Under the pieces are notes generated by a model. That model ran no database searches. It was not told where the DNA came from and saw only the letters and a list, made by a program, of their open reading frames with translations. A stretch of 64,000 nucleotides of DNA. Source: Zingiber officinale. Taxonomy: Eukaryota; Streptophyta; Magnoliopsida; Zingiberales; Zingiberaceae. The translations under genes were made by a program, and so were the position numbers. The stretch covers positions 11,852,894 through 11,916,893 of the forward strand of contig NC_056002.1 of the NCBI RefSeq assembly GCF_018446385.1. The letters run 5' to 3'. Of this stretch, positions 22,957-34,185 are shown in pieces (the stretch's first letter is position 1; each line of letters begins with the position of its first letter).

Positions 22957-24111
22957 TGTTGGTACATGTTGCACTAATAATCTGATTTTGATATATGACA
23001 AATAGGTTAAAGTGTTGTTTGTCTAACATTTCTACTAAGTGTGCAAGAGTTGACTGGTCTGAAGGACCTGACACCAGGCTGAAATCCAGCTAGGTTCGTG
23101 AGATCTGATAGTTGGTGGAAAGTCTTGATATCTGGCAGAAAGTCCGGTTGGGTTTGCATGACATGACAACCAGCCGAAGTCCAGTTGGGTCTGTAGACCT
23201 AACAATTGGTGGGAAGACCTGGTGGGTCAAAGACAAGTTAAGCGACTGTAAGTGGTAAGTGAAGATAAGCAACTGGAGGAGAGATCCAGGGAGAACGCGT
23301 TCCCCGTTGAGGGAACTATAGGCGTTAGCCCTGCTTAGATCCATTTGAGAAACTAAAGCTGAGACCCTGACTAGATCCTGGTCTCAGGGATACAACATTT
23401 AATTACTACTATTTTCTTAAATTGAGCTAACTTTATTTTGCAGGATATACTTATTTTTACTACCTAGGACTAACTCTTTTTTGCAGGGAATAAGGCTGGA
23501 AAAAGAGGAGTCCGGGAGCCCGGACTAGCTTGCCCGGGTGGGTGTTGCGGGTATCCGGGCGGTCCGAGCGCCTGGAGTTGGTCCAAGCACTCGGATCCGA
23601 AAACTCATCAAGGAGCTGAGTTAGAGTGCATCGACTGGCTGAGCCATATTGACTGGTGTGGTCCAGGCCCCCGGAGGGGGTTCCAGGTGATCAAAATGGG
23701 CCTATATAAGGGCATTCGGCCAGCAGCTCAAAATATCAACTATTACGACTTTCATATTTAAGTGCTACTCCGAAAAGGATCCAACAACACTGAAAGACTG
23801 TTTCGAAATTTGAGGAACGAGAGCCTTCATTTTCCTTTCTGTTTATCGGTAACTTTGTTATTTTCAGTTCTTGTACTCAACTTTTGTATACTTTTACGAA
23901 CTGATCGTGATTGCCCAACGAAAGCACTCGATGAGTTTGGACCTTGGAGTATGAGTCGTTGAAGGCTCTGAATTAAGTAAAACACTAGTGTTAGTGCTTG
24001 GTGTCTTTGTTTTCTTTTCTCCTTATTTTTGCTGCGTACTTTGTTTTAATTCACTCTCAATTTTCGAAAAATGCTATTCATCCCCCCTCAAACATATTTA
24101 CTGTCCTACAT
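22957..24111 (+). mobile_element. 3' LTR of a truncated SIRE-like Ty1/copia element
   Basis: Starts TGTTGGTACATG directly after a polypurine tract and ends in CCCCCCTCAAAC...TCCTACA. About 23060-23240 carries hairpin units (for example CCGGTTGGG...CAACCAGCCG). TATA-like CCTATATAAGG lies near 23700. Coding parts are absent, so the element is a fossil truncated at its left. Confidence 0.6.
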
Positions 24112-24436
24112 TCCCGTTTGGTATTCGTGACCTCTAGGACTTTCACCTAGGGTCCTCGATCCTAGGAGTTTTGCCTAACATGCTCGACTTGCTAAGACTT
24201 CGTTGAGTCCCACGGACCAAGACTTCCTTGCCTAGTCGCAACTAAGATTTCTCACCTGCCTAATGTCCACTAGTACTTCTTTGCCTAGTCTCAATTATGA
24301 GTTTTACCTTCCCTAAGACCACTTAGAACTTTCTTGTACACTCAATTAGATTTGTTAGATCACAACACAGCTTACCTTTGAACCTTTGTCAAATATCAAA
24401 ACACATATTTGATTAGCTAGTGCTTCCAGCACCAAC
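24112..24436 (-). mobile_element. Minus-strand LTR, 5' part
   Basis: On the minus strand it begins TGTTGGTGCTGGAAGC at 24436. Repeated words (CTAGGACTTTCACCTAG, CTTGCCTAGTCGCAACTA) match 19640-19800. Either one LTR was split by the 19806-24111 insertions or two family members lie side by side. Confidence 0.5.
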
Positions 24437-25139
24437 AGTGTGATGGACATCCAAGCAGACTCTCAGTCCGGTCGGCTTGATAGCCCAGTCGACTATCTCT
24501 CGGCCAAACTCATCATCTACACTGGCTTCAAAGGTTGAGACTTCCTTGACTTTGACCACCCTGTCATCCGATCCTTTTGACTTTGATCTAACTAAGAGGC
24601 CCAGATCAATAGCCATATCAATTGGTAAGAAGAAAGGAAAAAAGAGAAGAAGATAATGAAGAAGAGTGACCTATGCTTATAAGAATAAGAAGACCATCGT
24701 ACCCGTGTCTTACCTCTCTTGGTGCTTATGTAGCTATCAAAAAAACATATCAACATCGGATGCTTCATGCTCATTTACTTCTTCTCGTATGAGTCAGTAA
24801 AGACACAACCTCTAACAATCGTTACTTGTTTCTCCACTCTCATTGATTATCACGTATTAAGATGAATGTATCAAGGACATCAGATCTGATATCTACAACT
24901 CGCTTCTCTAATCACTAATCGTCACATATTAAGAGGAAGATATCTGAGAGACCAACTCTCACATCTGCTACTGATGTTTTCATTCATTAATTCCACGTAT
25001 TGGGAGGAAAACATTTGGATGACCAAATCTATCTCCCACTACTTTGTCCATCCAAAAGATGTCACATATGCTTGAACTAGAAGCTTCAAAGCTTAATGCT
25101 TGACATAAGCGGGTTCAAGTGATTGGTGGAATCTTCATT
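24437..25139. other. Unassigned repeat-like DNA
   Basis: No gene or terminal repeat is recognisable. Between 24780 and 25030 the motif CACGTATTRRGAGGAA-ATAT recurs about three times with a spacing near 85 bp, suggesting decayed LTR sequence. Confidence 0.3.
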
Positions 25140-25322
25140 ATGTTCGGTGGAAGTTAATCTATATGCTCAGTGTAAATTGATCTGTATGCTTGGTGGGAGA
25201 TGATCCGTATGTTCGGTGGGAGTTAACTCGCATGTCCGGTGGAAGCTGATCCGTTACTCGGTGGGAGCTGACCTGTTTGCTCGATGGTAGCTGAACCGTA
25301 TGCTTGATGTAAAATGATAAAC
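25140..25322 (+). repeat. 23-bp tandem repeat, about 8 copies
   Basis: Degenerate units of the form ATGTTCGGTGGGAGTTGATCCGT follow one another with a 23-bp period (one unit is a base shorter). The array ends just before the MITE at 25386. Confidence 0.8.
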
Positions 25323-25385
25323 TGAGCACCTAAGGCAAGTGCTCGGGAAGTAATTTGAATCCATCATATCTTTCTTCATTGAAAG

Positions 25386-26676
25386 TAGGGATGTAAATGA
25401 ATCAAGCCGCTCGTGAGCTATTCGAAACTCGATTCGATAAAAGTTCGTTTGAGCTCGTTTAATGAGACTCGTTAAGATAAACAAACCAAGCTCAAACTTC
25501 GCAATACTCGACTCGTTAGTTCGTGAACACATTCGTTAAGCTCATGAATCAACTTTTAAATTAAAAATAATAATTTTGATATTAAATTTATAGATTTTAT
25601 ACTCTATTTCATAAAGACAAATATATTAAATTTATTTATTAGAATAAAATTATAAATTTTAATAAGAATATTATAATTTTCTATTGATCCGGCGATAAGA
25701 ACAGGGACCCCCCTCTGAGGGAAGTCAACGCCACGTGGAAGTCAAAGGGTCGAATGGCCGACCGGAGAAGGGGAGACCGGTCGGCCGAATTGGGTCTCAG
25801 CTGAATCAAAGACGACCCTACGGGACTTGGGGTTCCGACGCTCATGGGAACAGAGTTACCTGGCCGAGAGGACAACCCGCTCGGCCTAGGCGTAAAGCAG
25901 TAATATTGTGAATAGTCAGCAGAGCACACGTCTAGGAATCGCCCGAGCGGACCAACACCGACGACCGGCCGGACGAGAGGGAACTGCCGACCGGCCGGAC
26001 GCTCGGCGCGGGAATAGAGGATAAAAGGACAAAGGAAACATCTTTTTCTGACAGCGGGCATGTTCTACGTTCAGGCCATACTCAAAATCTTACGACAGAA
26101 TGATCCGCTGTCCCATCAGAGACGTGCTCAGACTATAGTAGTATGGTGTCAGGTAAGCTCCTCTGACAAGCCCATACTACGGTATGGGAAAGGACACGTG
26201 TACACCTCGGTATGTGTGCACTCTCTTCTCCACAACCCTATATAAAGACCCTCACCTTTCGCCGGAGGTACGCATTCTACGATATTTGAAGCCACTTCTT
26301 TGTTGTCTGCTTACCTTACTTGAGCGTCGGAGGGTCGTCGCCGGGAACCCCTTCCCGGCCCGACTTCCTTGCAGGTTCGCCGGAGGTCCGTACGACCGGT
26401 CGGAGATTTACGTCAGCAACTCGGAGAGCGCCACGTGCCCAGCGTCCGTTGATTCAGCGTTCGGACAGGATCATCTATAAATATATAATTTAATTTTTTA
26501 TGAATATTTAATTTATAATTTATATTTATTAAACTCGTTTAGGCTCGATAAAAACTCGAATAAGCTCGTGAGCCATGAATATATTCGTTAAATAAAGCTC
26601 GAGCTCGGCTCGATTATAAACAAGTCAAACTCAAACATTCAAGAATTCGGCTTGATTCGACTCGATTATACCCCTA
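25386..26676. mobile_element. Inverted-repeat MITE (AGGGRTGTAAA type), split by a solo LTR
   Basis: The left end TAGGGATGTAAATGAATCAAGCCG and the inverted right end CTAGGGGTATAATCGAGTC...AATCAAGCCG are imperfect terminal repeats. The body is rich in GAGCTCG and TTCGTGAAC words. Without the nested LTR it is about 0.5 kb, similar to the related element at 40004-40523. No coding capacity. Superfamily not established. Confidence 0.6.
25685..26474 (+). mobile_element. Solo LTR of the Tat-type Ty3/gypsy family
   Basis: Runs TGATCCGGCGATAAG to TTCGGACAGGATCA and is flanked by TCTAT (25680-25684 and 26475-26479). The ends match the LTRs of the Tat element at 43365-54543. TATA-like CCTATATAAAG lies near 26240. 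The 790-bp unit has no internal region. Confidence 0.9.
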
Positions 26677-27649
26677 GTTAAAAAAAATCTGATTAAAAGA
26701 ATTAGGTCATTGAGTATCAGCTCAGGGATAAATCTAGATCTCATAAGATGTTTTTTTTTAATTGAGACTTAAGAGTATGATCAAATAAAGTTTGATTAAA
26801 AATATTGTACTAGAATAAACTGAGCTCAGGATCAATCTAGATCCCATTAAATGCTCTTTTTTAAAATCAGATTCAAAGAGTATAATTAAATGAAGTCAGT
26901 CAAACTAAACGGCTGAAAGTATTTTGTTAGATATTGAATTTTTGGAGGTGGACCTACATGATTTTTAAATATCAAATCAAATTAGTTTTTAATTTTGACT
27001 ATTAATAATGAAATGAACATTAATAATTATGATAAGTCTGTTTATACAAATCTAATTTAAAGCGATTTAACATTAGCATAAATTAATTGCCAGTCTACGT
27101 TAATAATTTAAAGTGAATCCTAAACTAAGATCCTTTTTGGACAAATGGAAGACTTACCTCTATGATTCTGTCAGTTTTGTCACAATAATTATAACATTTA
27201 TGTAAAAATGAGAATAAATTAATTTAAGTTAGTTTTTAGGCATAGGAGAAGATCTTATGTGATAAGATTCTGTGTCTCAATCACCGCACCATCCGATGGA
27301 TAATGAAATTAGAAAAATATATTTATGGTCAAATTTAGACTAATCTTTAGACTAACAAAAGACTAATAAGTATGGCTAGTTGACTACTATGGTCTCATGT
27401 GGGGCTGAAATTAATCTAGACTTTTGTGGTCTGTTGGGGAGGAGACAAGGGAAGGGAAGGGAAGGATAAGTGAGGAATATAACTAATTTTATTTGGAAAG
27501 TAGGTGAGATGAGGTCAGGGAAGGGAAACTCAAATAGCTTCCTTCCTTTACCCCACTCAAATAGCTTGTTTTATTCCCCTCCGATTTGAAGTGTAAGAAA
27601 GTTATGTGATTGATTAATCACTATTCTTTTTGCCAAAACTGATTGAGCT
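26677..27649 (+). promoter_or_regulatory. Upstream region of the SABATH gene
   Basis: About 1 kb of AT-rich DNA without a repeat that can be named. A G/A-rich tract GGGAAGGGAAGGGAAGG near 27450 and the leader just before the ATG (TTTTGCCAAAACTGATTGAGC) are the only notable parts; the leader is duplicated before the pseudogene at 38950. Confidence 0.4.
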
Positions 27650-29565
27650 ATGGAGCAAGTTCTTCCCACCGTCGGAGGAAGCGGAGAAACCAGCTACGCT
27701 TCCAATTCGAAGATCCAGGTGACTGATTTCCTCTAAACCACTACGTTTCTTAGCGTCTTCTTAATTCGCTATCTTAATCATTGGCTATCTTAATCATGAA
27801 TTCAGGAGAAGTCGCTGCAGGCGACGATGCCCATGCTGGGCTACGCAATAAGAGAGATCTGCGGGTCGCTGCGCCCGGCGGAGAAGCTGGTGGCGGCGGA
27901 TTTGGGATGTTCCTCGGGGCCCAACACATTTCTGGTCGTCTCCGAGGTGCTCAAGGTCGTCGGAGACGGTGTCGCCTCGCGAGAGGTGACTAGTCCTGAT
28001 CTGGAGGTCCAGTTCTTCCTGAATGATCTCTTCGGGAACGATTTCAACCAGGTTTTCCAGTACCTCGACGAGTACAACAGGAAGAAGGAGGAAGTGGGCC
28101 GCCTGAGGGTGCCGTACTACGTCGCCGGACTGCCTGGGTCTTTCTACAGGAGGCTCCTCCCGTGTCGGAGCGTCCACTACTTTCACTCCTCTCACAGCGT
28201 CCATTGGCTCTCTCAGGTACGCTCAACTGCTCAAGTGTCATTAAGATTTTTCTAGTTCCTGGGGCCGTCTTGTTGATTATTTGAGAGTATGAAATTGAAA
28301 TTATACAAAGATAAAACAAAGCAATGCGGTAATTATAAACTCACAGTGATCTCTTGAAGTGCTGTTGAAGACACCGGCGGTTGACGAAGAGGTTGCCGCT
28401 GTCGGAAGCACGATCACAGAGCAACTGAAAAGCGTTTCAAAGTTCACGAGCCAAATTCCAGCCGAATGCTCTCCTTTGCTCTCACACGATCTCTCTCTTT
28501 ACGATCACCTCGGTGCTCCCTGATTACCTTCGCCAGAAGCTCTCTCTCTTGATATGCACTTGGACGCCTCTTATAAGAAGGCTAAGGAAGACTAAGGGGA
28601 AAGGACGCTCCTTCGTCTCCTTGGCGTTTGCAGCAAAAGGAGAGTAACGAAGGGAAACCCTTCATCTCCAGTAACGCCCAACACGTCTAGTATATAAGGT
28701 GTTGTTATCATAAATCGAAATAAATGACTCCCTTATATACTAGTCAGTAGCTGTCCATGATTTATTTTTTCCGTGTTTGTCATGAGACGGATTAACAAGA
28801 ACGCTGATTGTAAACGTATTCACCTTTTAACAAGATTTTACTGAAAGATAGGCTAAAAACCATTTTAATTACACTTGTTAGATGCCTCAAGGAATCGAGC
28901 AGCTGAACAAGAGGAACATATACATAGCCGAGTCAAGCCCGCCGGATGTTGTAAAAGCCTACCAAAATCAGCACCAGAAGGACTTCTGCCGATTCCTCGA
29001 GTTCCGGCACGCTGAGCTGACCGACCAAGGAAGAATGCTGCTTTTGCTTCCGGGGAAGAAAAACCATGATCTACCTTACCATGGAGTTGCCCATCTCTTC
29101 CGGCTTTTAGCTCAAGCTTTAAGTACTCTAGTGTCTAAGGTAATTAAATCATCATCATTCTTATTATTTATCGGTAAAATTTGTTGAGAAAGTTAATTAC
29201 AGGGAACGATAACAGAGGAAAAACTTGAAAGTTTCAATGTGCCCCTTTACTACCCTTCCTTGGAGGAGATAGAGGCAGTGATTAGCAGGCAAGGGCTGTT
29301 TGGCATGGAACGAACAGAGATGTTGGAGGTCAATTGGGATCCGTTCGATGATTCAGAGGACTTCTCGAGTGTTGATGTAGCACAGAGCGGGAAGAACATC
29401 GCCAAGTATATGAGGGCAGCGCTGGGGCCAATGATTGCGCATCAGTTTGGAGAGGAGGTGTTGGATGAGGTGTTCTCCAAGTACGCTGCTAATCTTTCAG
29501 AGCACCTCCTCCAAGAGAAGACCAAGTATGTCTTATTGATCATTCTGTTGAAGAAACAGGTTTGA
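27650..29565 (+). CDS. SABATH-family SAM-dependent carboxyl methyltransferase
   Basis: Four exons with GT-AG borders, all phase 0: 27650-27718, 27806-28216, 28882-29139 and 29203-29565, giving 366 residues, normal for the family. SABATH enzymes move a methyl group from SAM to the carboxyl (rarely nitrogen) of small molecules such as salicylate, benzoate, jasmonate or indole-acetate in the cytosol. The start has the usual GGSGETSYASNSKIQ. SAM motif ADLGCSSGPN is at 54-63, NDLFGNDFN at 96-104, PGSFYRRLLP at 133-142 and SSHSVHWLS at 151-159. In that last motif His stands where salicylate methyltransferases have Met (SLMW), so salicylate specificity is not indicated. Later family blocks are NIYIAESSPP, KDFCRFL, GRMLLL and FNVPLYYPSLEEIE. 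The C-terminus ends in an unusual hydrophobic VLLIILLKKQV. Intron 2 (665 bp) contains repeat insertions. A truncated duplicate lies at 38950-39821. Substrate is unknown. Confidence 0.88.
28235..28715 (-). repeat. Insertion-like sequence in SABATH intron 2
   Basis: Unlike the corresponding intron of the pseudogene copy, which is very short, this one holds about 480 bp including, on the minus strand, CTTATAAGAGGCGTCC, a TATA-like promoter with a pyrimidine-rich leader. It could be a small LTR or a captured promoter. No terminal repeats were identified. Confidence 0.3.
28716..28840 (+). mobile_element. SINE 3' portion in SABATH intron 2
   Basis: Landmarks CTTATATACTAGTCA, TTATTTTTTCCGTGTT, GAGACGGATTAACAAG and GTATTCACCTTTT align in order with the 3' half of the SINE at 39462-39673. 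The tRNA-like head with boxes A and B is not present here. Orientation matches the gene. Confidence 0.6.
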
Positions 29566-29709
29566 GAGGCCCCGGCCTTTAATGATGTCAAATGTTCTGA
29601 TGCATGATCTTGAGGAGGAGGATGGAGTGATGACTAAATAATGTCGAAGTGCAGGTTCTTAGAGAATAAAATAAATAAGAAAATATTTAGTAATTATTTG
29701 ATTTGATTT

Positions 29710-31368
29710 GATTTGGTGCAATCGATCTAACAGATTAAAACGGATCAGATTCACTAAGTTCATAGTGACTTAAGTTGGGATTTTTATATCTGATTATTAT
29801 GTGAGGAAAAAAGTTAAGTACATCACGTTAATTGGATATCTAAAAATATCAGAAGTCTAATGCAAAGTTGATAATATAAAAATTCAAGTGAGTCACGGAA
29901 GACCATACACTTGACGCTGACGGGGATTCAAAGTGAGTCACGGAAGACCGGATACTTAACACAAAAGAAAAGTCTAAATAGGTCAAAAGTTGATCGGGCA
30001 TTTGGTGATCAAAAGTTCAAGTGAGTCAAAAGTTAACCGGACACTTGATAAGAAAATTCACTCCATATTGTTGATACAATTGATCTCAGGTTAAAATTGA
30101 TCAGATTGACTAAGTTCGTGGTGACTCAAGTTTGAATTTTGATATTTGATCAATATATGAGGAAAATAGTTTATTAGGTTAAGATTATGATACTTGAAGA
30201 TGTCAAAAGTCTAATAAGAAGTTGACAAGAGAAAACTCTAAGCGGATCATGGAAGACCACACACTTGGCATGGACAGGAAGTCAAAGTAGGTCACAGAGG
30301 ACCCGGATACTTAGCACAAAAGAAAAGTCTAAGTAGATCAAAGGTTGATCGAAAGTGTGTCAAAAGTTGACTGGATACTTGGCGAGAAAGTCCCGATGGT
30401 TGACCGGATATTGAGTAACGAAAATTTTCAACAGGTCACAAATGACTGGATGTTGGGCAGAGGAAGTCTTGATAGGTTGAGGTTAACCGAATATCAGGCA
30501 AGACGTGAATTCAACCTTGAAAAACTAAATTTAGGGTTACCAATCAATTGATGAAAGGTGACAATCAATTGGTAAACCCTAAAATTGGATTCAGGATTTA
30601 AGGTTGGATAATTGATTGAGATAATCAATTGAAAGCTTATTTCAGGAGCACAGAATAACCACAATCAATTGGTGCAATTGATTGACATTAATTAATCAAT
30701 TGCTCGACTATAATTCTCAAACAGAAGGATGCAGAATCGACTGACATCCAGCAATTGATTGTTATGGCTCACCAATCGATCGGTCAGATAAAAAAGAGTC
30801 ATTTTGTATATTTGAATGGTTGAATATGATGTGACATTCAATTGGAAATAAGACCACTTGATTGGGAAGCATATTTCAACCAGAAAGAAACCCTAAAAGT
30901 GGGGTTTTGTGGAGATTTGAAGGCGCTAGTTCTTGGGGGTTTGGGAATAAAGTGTTGTTACATTTTCGGACCAACAAGAAGTATTTCCAAGCAACAAGAG
31001 AACAAGCAAAACAAAGTTTTAATTATAAAATAGTTTTCTACTTCATTTGTTTTTGCATTCTGGTTTCTTGTTTTATTTTCGTGCTCAAGCTCATAAGAAG
31101 TTTCTCCGTCTCTAGAAGATTTTTGAGAAGGAGGAACCTTCAGAAGATTTTTGAGAAGGAGGAAGTTCTTAGTGGAAATGGTGAGCTTTGAGTGAACATT
31201 GGATTAGTGGCATTAAGGAGGCAGATACCAAATAAAATCTAAGTGTTGTGCATGTGGAGTCAAGTTTGAATTAAGGTTTCCACTACGCATTCAAAAGACG
31301 AGCACAAGATCGAGACGAAGTGATCAGAGCTATTCCCCCCCTCTCCCCAACTTGTATGGATTCTAATA
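29710..31368 (+). mobile_element. 5' LTR related to the 19-1649 LTR
   Basis: Begins TTGGTGCAATCGATC, like the 19-1649 LTR, and ends in CCCCCCTCTCCCC. It carries the same kind of hairpin units (29890-30510) and CAATTGATTG/CAATTGGT palindromes (30520-30790). The first 350 bp occur twice in tandem (about 29710-30066 and from 30067). TGGTATGAAAGC at 31371 resembles the methionine tRNA primer site, so this is the 5' LTR of a decayed element. Confidence 0.65.
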
Positions 31369-31935
31369 AGTGGTATGAAAGCAAGCCCACTCTTCATCGG
31401 ACTAAACATCGAAAGAAGCGCAAGTTGAGGAAGAAGACAAAGTTGAAAGTTTGAGCCTTAAATATCAACAAGTCAAAGGACTAATTGTTGAAGGAGATCA
31501 ACTTCATAATGGAATCTTGGGATGGATTCGAATACGACATCCGGACACCTCAACCCTTCGTATTAGGAGGCTTTGTTCTTTAAAAATCAAGAATGGAAAA
31601 TTTCTTGATTATGGATATAGGAGCAATATTTTGCTCTAATGGAAGAATTTGAAACTCCTAAAGACAAAAAGGGAGAGCATCTTCGGAAGAGCAAATAGAC
31701 TAAGAAGCAAATCAAGAGATCCGGGGTTTATGATAAGGCAATCAAAATTGTGGTTAATTTGTTGCCTAATAATATTTTGTGCAAGATAGGTACATACCAA
31801 GATGCCAAAGAGCTATGCAGTAAGTTAACCAAGCTCCATGAAAATCTATCATTGGCACAAAATGAAGACAAGGCCAAGGAGGGAGACTCGTTTACACTAG
31901 AACAAGAGCACTCAAAAGTTGAGAGGTATTTATAG
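31369..31935 (+). mobile_element. Primer site and gag relic of the same element
   Basis: After the primer-like site, translations show a decayed UBN2-type gag start and the fragment LPNNILCKIGTYQDAKEL followed by CSKLTKLHE, typical of SIRE-like gag. It is an old fossil with several breaks and is cut off by the next LTR. Confidence 0.6.
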
Positions 31936-32688
31936 GATTGAAAAGTGCGAGAGAGAGAGGGGGTGAAAGCGATTTTCACTTTTCAAAAATCACGAGTTAA
32001 AGTTGCGGAAATAAAGAAAGAAAAAGAAGGCTAACACAGGTTGGTTTCACTTGATTTGAAGCCTTCAACGACTTCTATTCTAAGATCTACACTCGCTGAG
32101 TGCTTTCATTGGCAATTCACTATAAGCTCGAAGATTACAATAATGTATGGAATTGAAAGTACAAATAAAAATAGTTATACCGATGACTTTGTGTTGAATC
32201 TTGGATGTAGTCTTTGGAGTAGTGTTTTGCCATCGTAGAGCAGTTTTAGGAGTAGCACGTGAGTATGAAAGTTGTAACGATGGGTTATTTGAAACTGCTA
32301 GTCAAAGTTTCTTTTATAGGCCTTTTCAAGCACCTAGACCACCTCTAGGCATCTCTATTGATGCCTATCTAATCCATCTTAGCGTTGAGATTATCCATCT
32401 TCGGGCACCTGGATCCCTTCCGGGCGTCTAGGTTGCTGATATAGTTGCACCTTGGTGAAGCTTTATCCAAGTCGCCTTTATCCCTTCATGGGAGCCTAAA
32501 TCCCTTCTGGACGCCTAAAAGCTGACATAGGTAAGCCAACCAACGTCTGCCAACTCATTTGCTCGTAAAGTTGGATTCAGGCCATTCTAGGCGCCTGGAT
32601 CCTCTTTGGTCTCCCCAGACGTCTAGGCACTTGGATCCCTTCTAGGTACTTGGATCCCTCTCTGGTTGCCCAGGACATCCAGGCATTA
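31936..32688 (-). mobile_element. Minus-strand LTR fragment
   Basis: AGGATTGAAAAGTGCGAGAG followed by GAGGGGGTGAAAGCG is an inverted copia LTR end, similar to 18761. The body has GCACCTGGATCC/CGGGCGTCTAGG words repeated. Its right part runs into the Tekay-like sequence near 32689. Confidence 0.5.
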
Positions 32689-32903
32689 TATGCATAGATT
32701 GTATTTATTATTTGCGCTTGCTGCATTATGTATGTTGTATTTTGGTGGTTGCATATGATTGACATGCATACAAGTGACATTTTGTATCTGGTCTGACGAC
32801 CATTATTTCCGAATAGGAGGTTCAGGTAAGTACAGTTTCTTCAGCCCTTTTCAGTCTGCATTTCCTACTTTTGTTTAGGAAATTGTACCGCATAATTATT
32901 ACT
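32650..32903 (+). repeat. 254-bp direct repeat, left copy, flanking the CACTA element
   Basis: Starts TTGGATCCCTCTCTGG and ends AATTATTACT. The right copy is 36930-37183. By eye about 15 of 254 positions differ, mostly transitions. Both copies contain the same join of a minus-strand LTR (first 38 bp) and Tekay-like LTR sequence, so they are a local duplication and not two family members. Confidence 0.85.
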
Positions 32904-33403
32904 ACAAGAATTCGGACTTTTAACGACCCATGTTAGCGTCACCATATGTACGTAAAATGCATCGCGGAACATTTTGCGACGCAAACATGCATCGCCAGCA
33001 TGCGTCGCAATTGGTTCGTATGCAAATGTCAATATGATCTTTGGCGACGCATTAAGGTATGCGTCGCCAAAGGTTATAACATTTCGTGACGCAAGTATTG
33101 GCGACACCTTCTTTTATTACGTCGCCAAATGACGTCGCCAAAGGTGATGTCATTTCGCAACACTAATATTGGTGACACCTTCTTTTATGCGTCACGAAAA
33201 GATTCTAACATGTCATGACAAATGAAATGCGTCGCGAAATGTATTTTTGCTATATTTTTTTCTTTAATTATTTATGGCACAATCTATGCATTACAAAATA
33301 TATTGCTCATTAAGTCACAACATAATAATGTGTCTAAAATACATCATAAAAGTGCAATTTACTATTAATTAATCAAATATTTTTAAAACATGAACACAAC
33401 TAG

Positions 33404-33779
33404 TCAAATATTATCCAAAAGAACATGAGTAGTAAAATGCGCATTACATAATGTTGCAAAATAAAAACCTACATAGCCGATAATGGAGGCGAGGGAGGTG
33501 GTGGAGGAGGTCGAATTGAAGAGCATGTTGGTGGAGGCTGAAATGAGAAGCCAGGAATTGACCTGTTGAAGTTGGTGCAATAATGCTTCAAATTTTTGAT
33601 GTTGCTCACGTATAGTCAGATTTTGTTCATCGATTGTTTTCTGCATAGTTACAAATTTTTCATAATCATAATGATGTTTTGAACTGATATTTGTGGCTCT
33701 AGAACCACCCACTATAGATAATTTAGGTAATGGACCTAAACCCTTCACGTAACGAGACCGTATGCCTGTCATCGCAAGT
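33404..33779 (-). pseudogene. Plant transposase (Ptta/En-Spm) C-terminal fragment
   Basis: Reads MTGIRSRYVKGLGPLPKL, then a helical stretch with TIDEQNLTIREQHQKFEALL that could form a coiled coil. This order (RSRYVKGLG-type motif then coiled coil) is typical of the C-terminal part of the plant Ptta/En-Spm transposase family. The catalytic part is absent. A methionine at 33779 was preferred to a hydrophobic upstream start. Confidence 0.55.
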
Positions 33780-34185
33780 TGAAGATTAATAAAAATAAAA
33801 AAACTTTGAAAAAACAAGTAATATGGATTCCATCAAATGCCAAGTGGAGAAGGGATATATGCAATTAGTGAAAACTGAATGTAGCCTTTATTATCCTTGG
33901 CTGTCGAGCACAAGGAGTTCAGAGAAACATATCATCAATACTGGTAAGCTCTCTGAAGTACTATCCTAGAATAAGTCCATCTATTAAGACCCTAAGCGAC
34001 AACAAGTAAACTCCTATAGATTAATATTAAAAAACAAGTGCATTGGGGTTTGTTTATTAACCTTTTTCAATAGACACTTTGAAAGTTTTTATTAACCAAC
34101 TATAAGTCACAATAAATAAACTACTAACATAAAAAGATTGGAATAAATGTAATTCTACTGCTTCCAAAAAAAACAAAAAACTTAC

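Noticed and set aside
25681-26061. 126-residue minus-strand open frame
   Set aside because: Wholly inside the Tat-family solo LTR, in GC-rich sequence, without domain.
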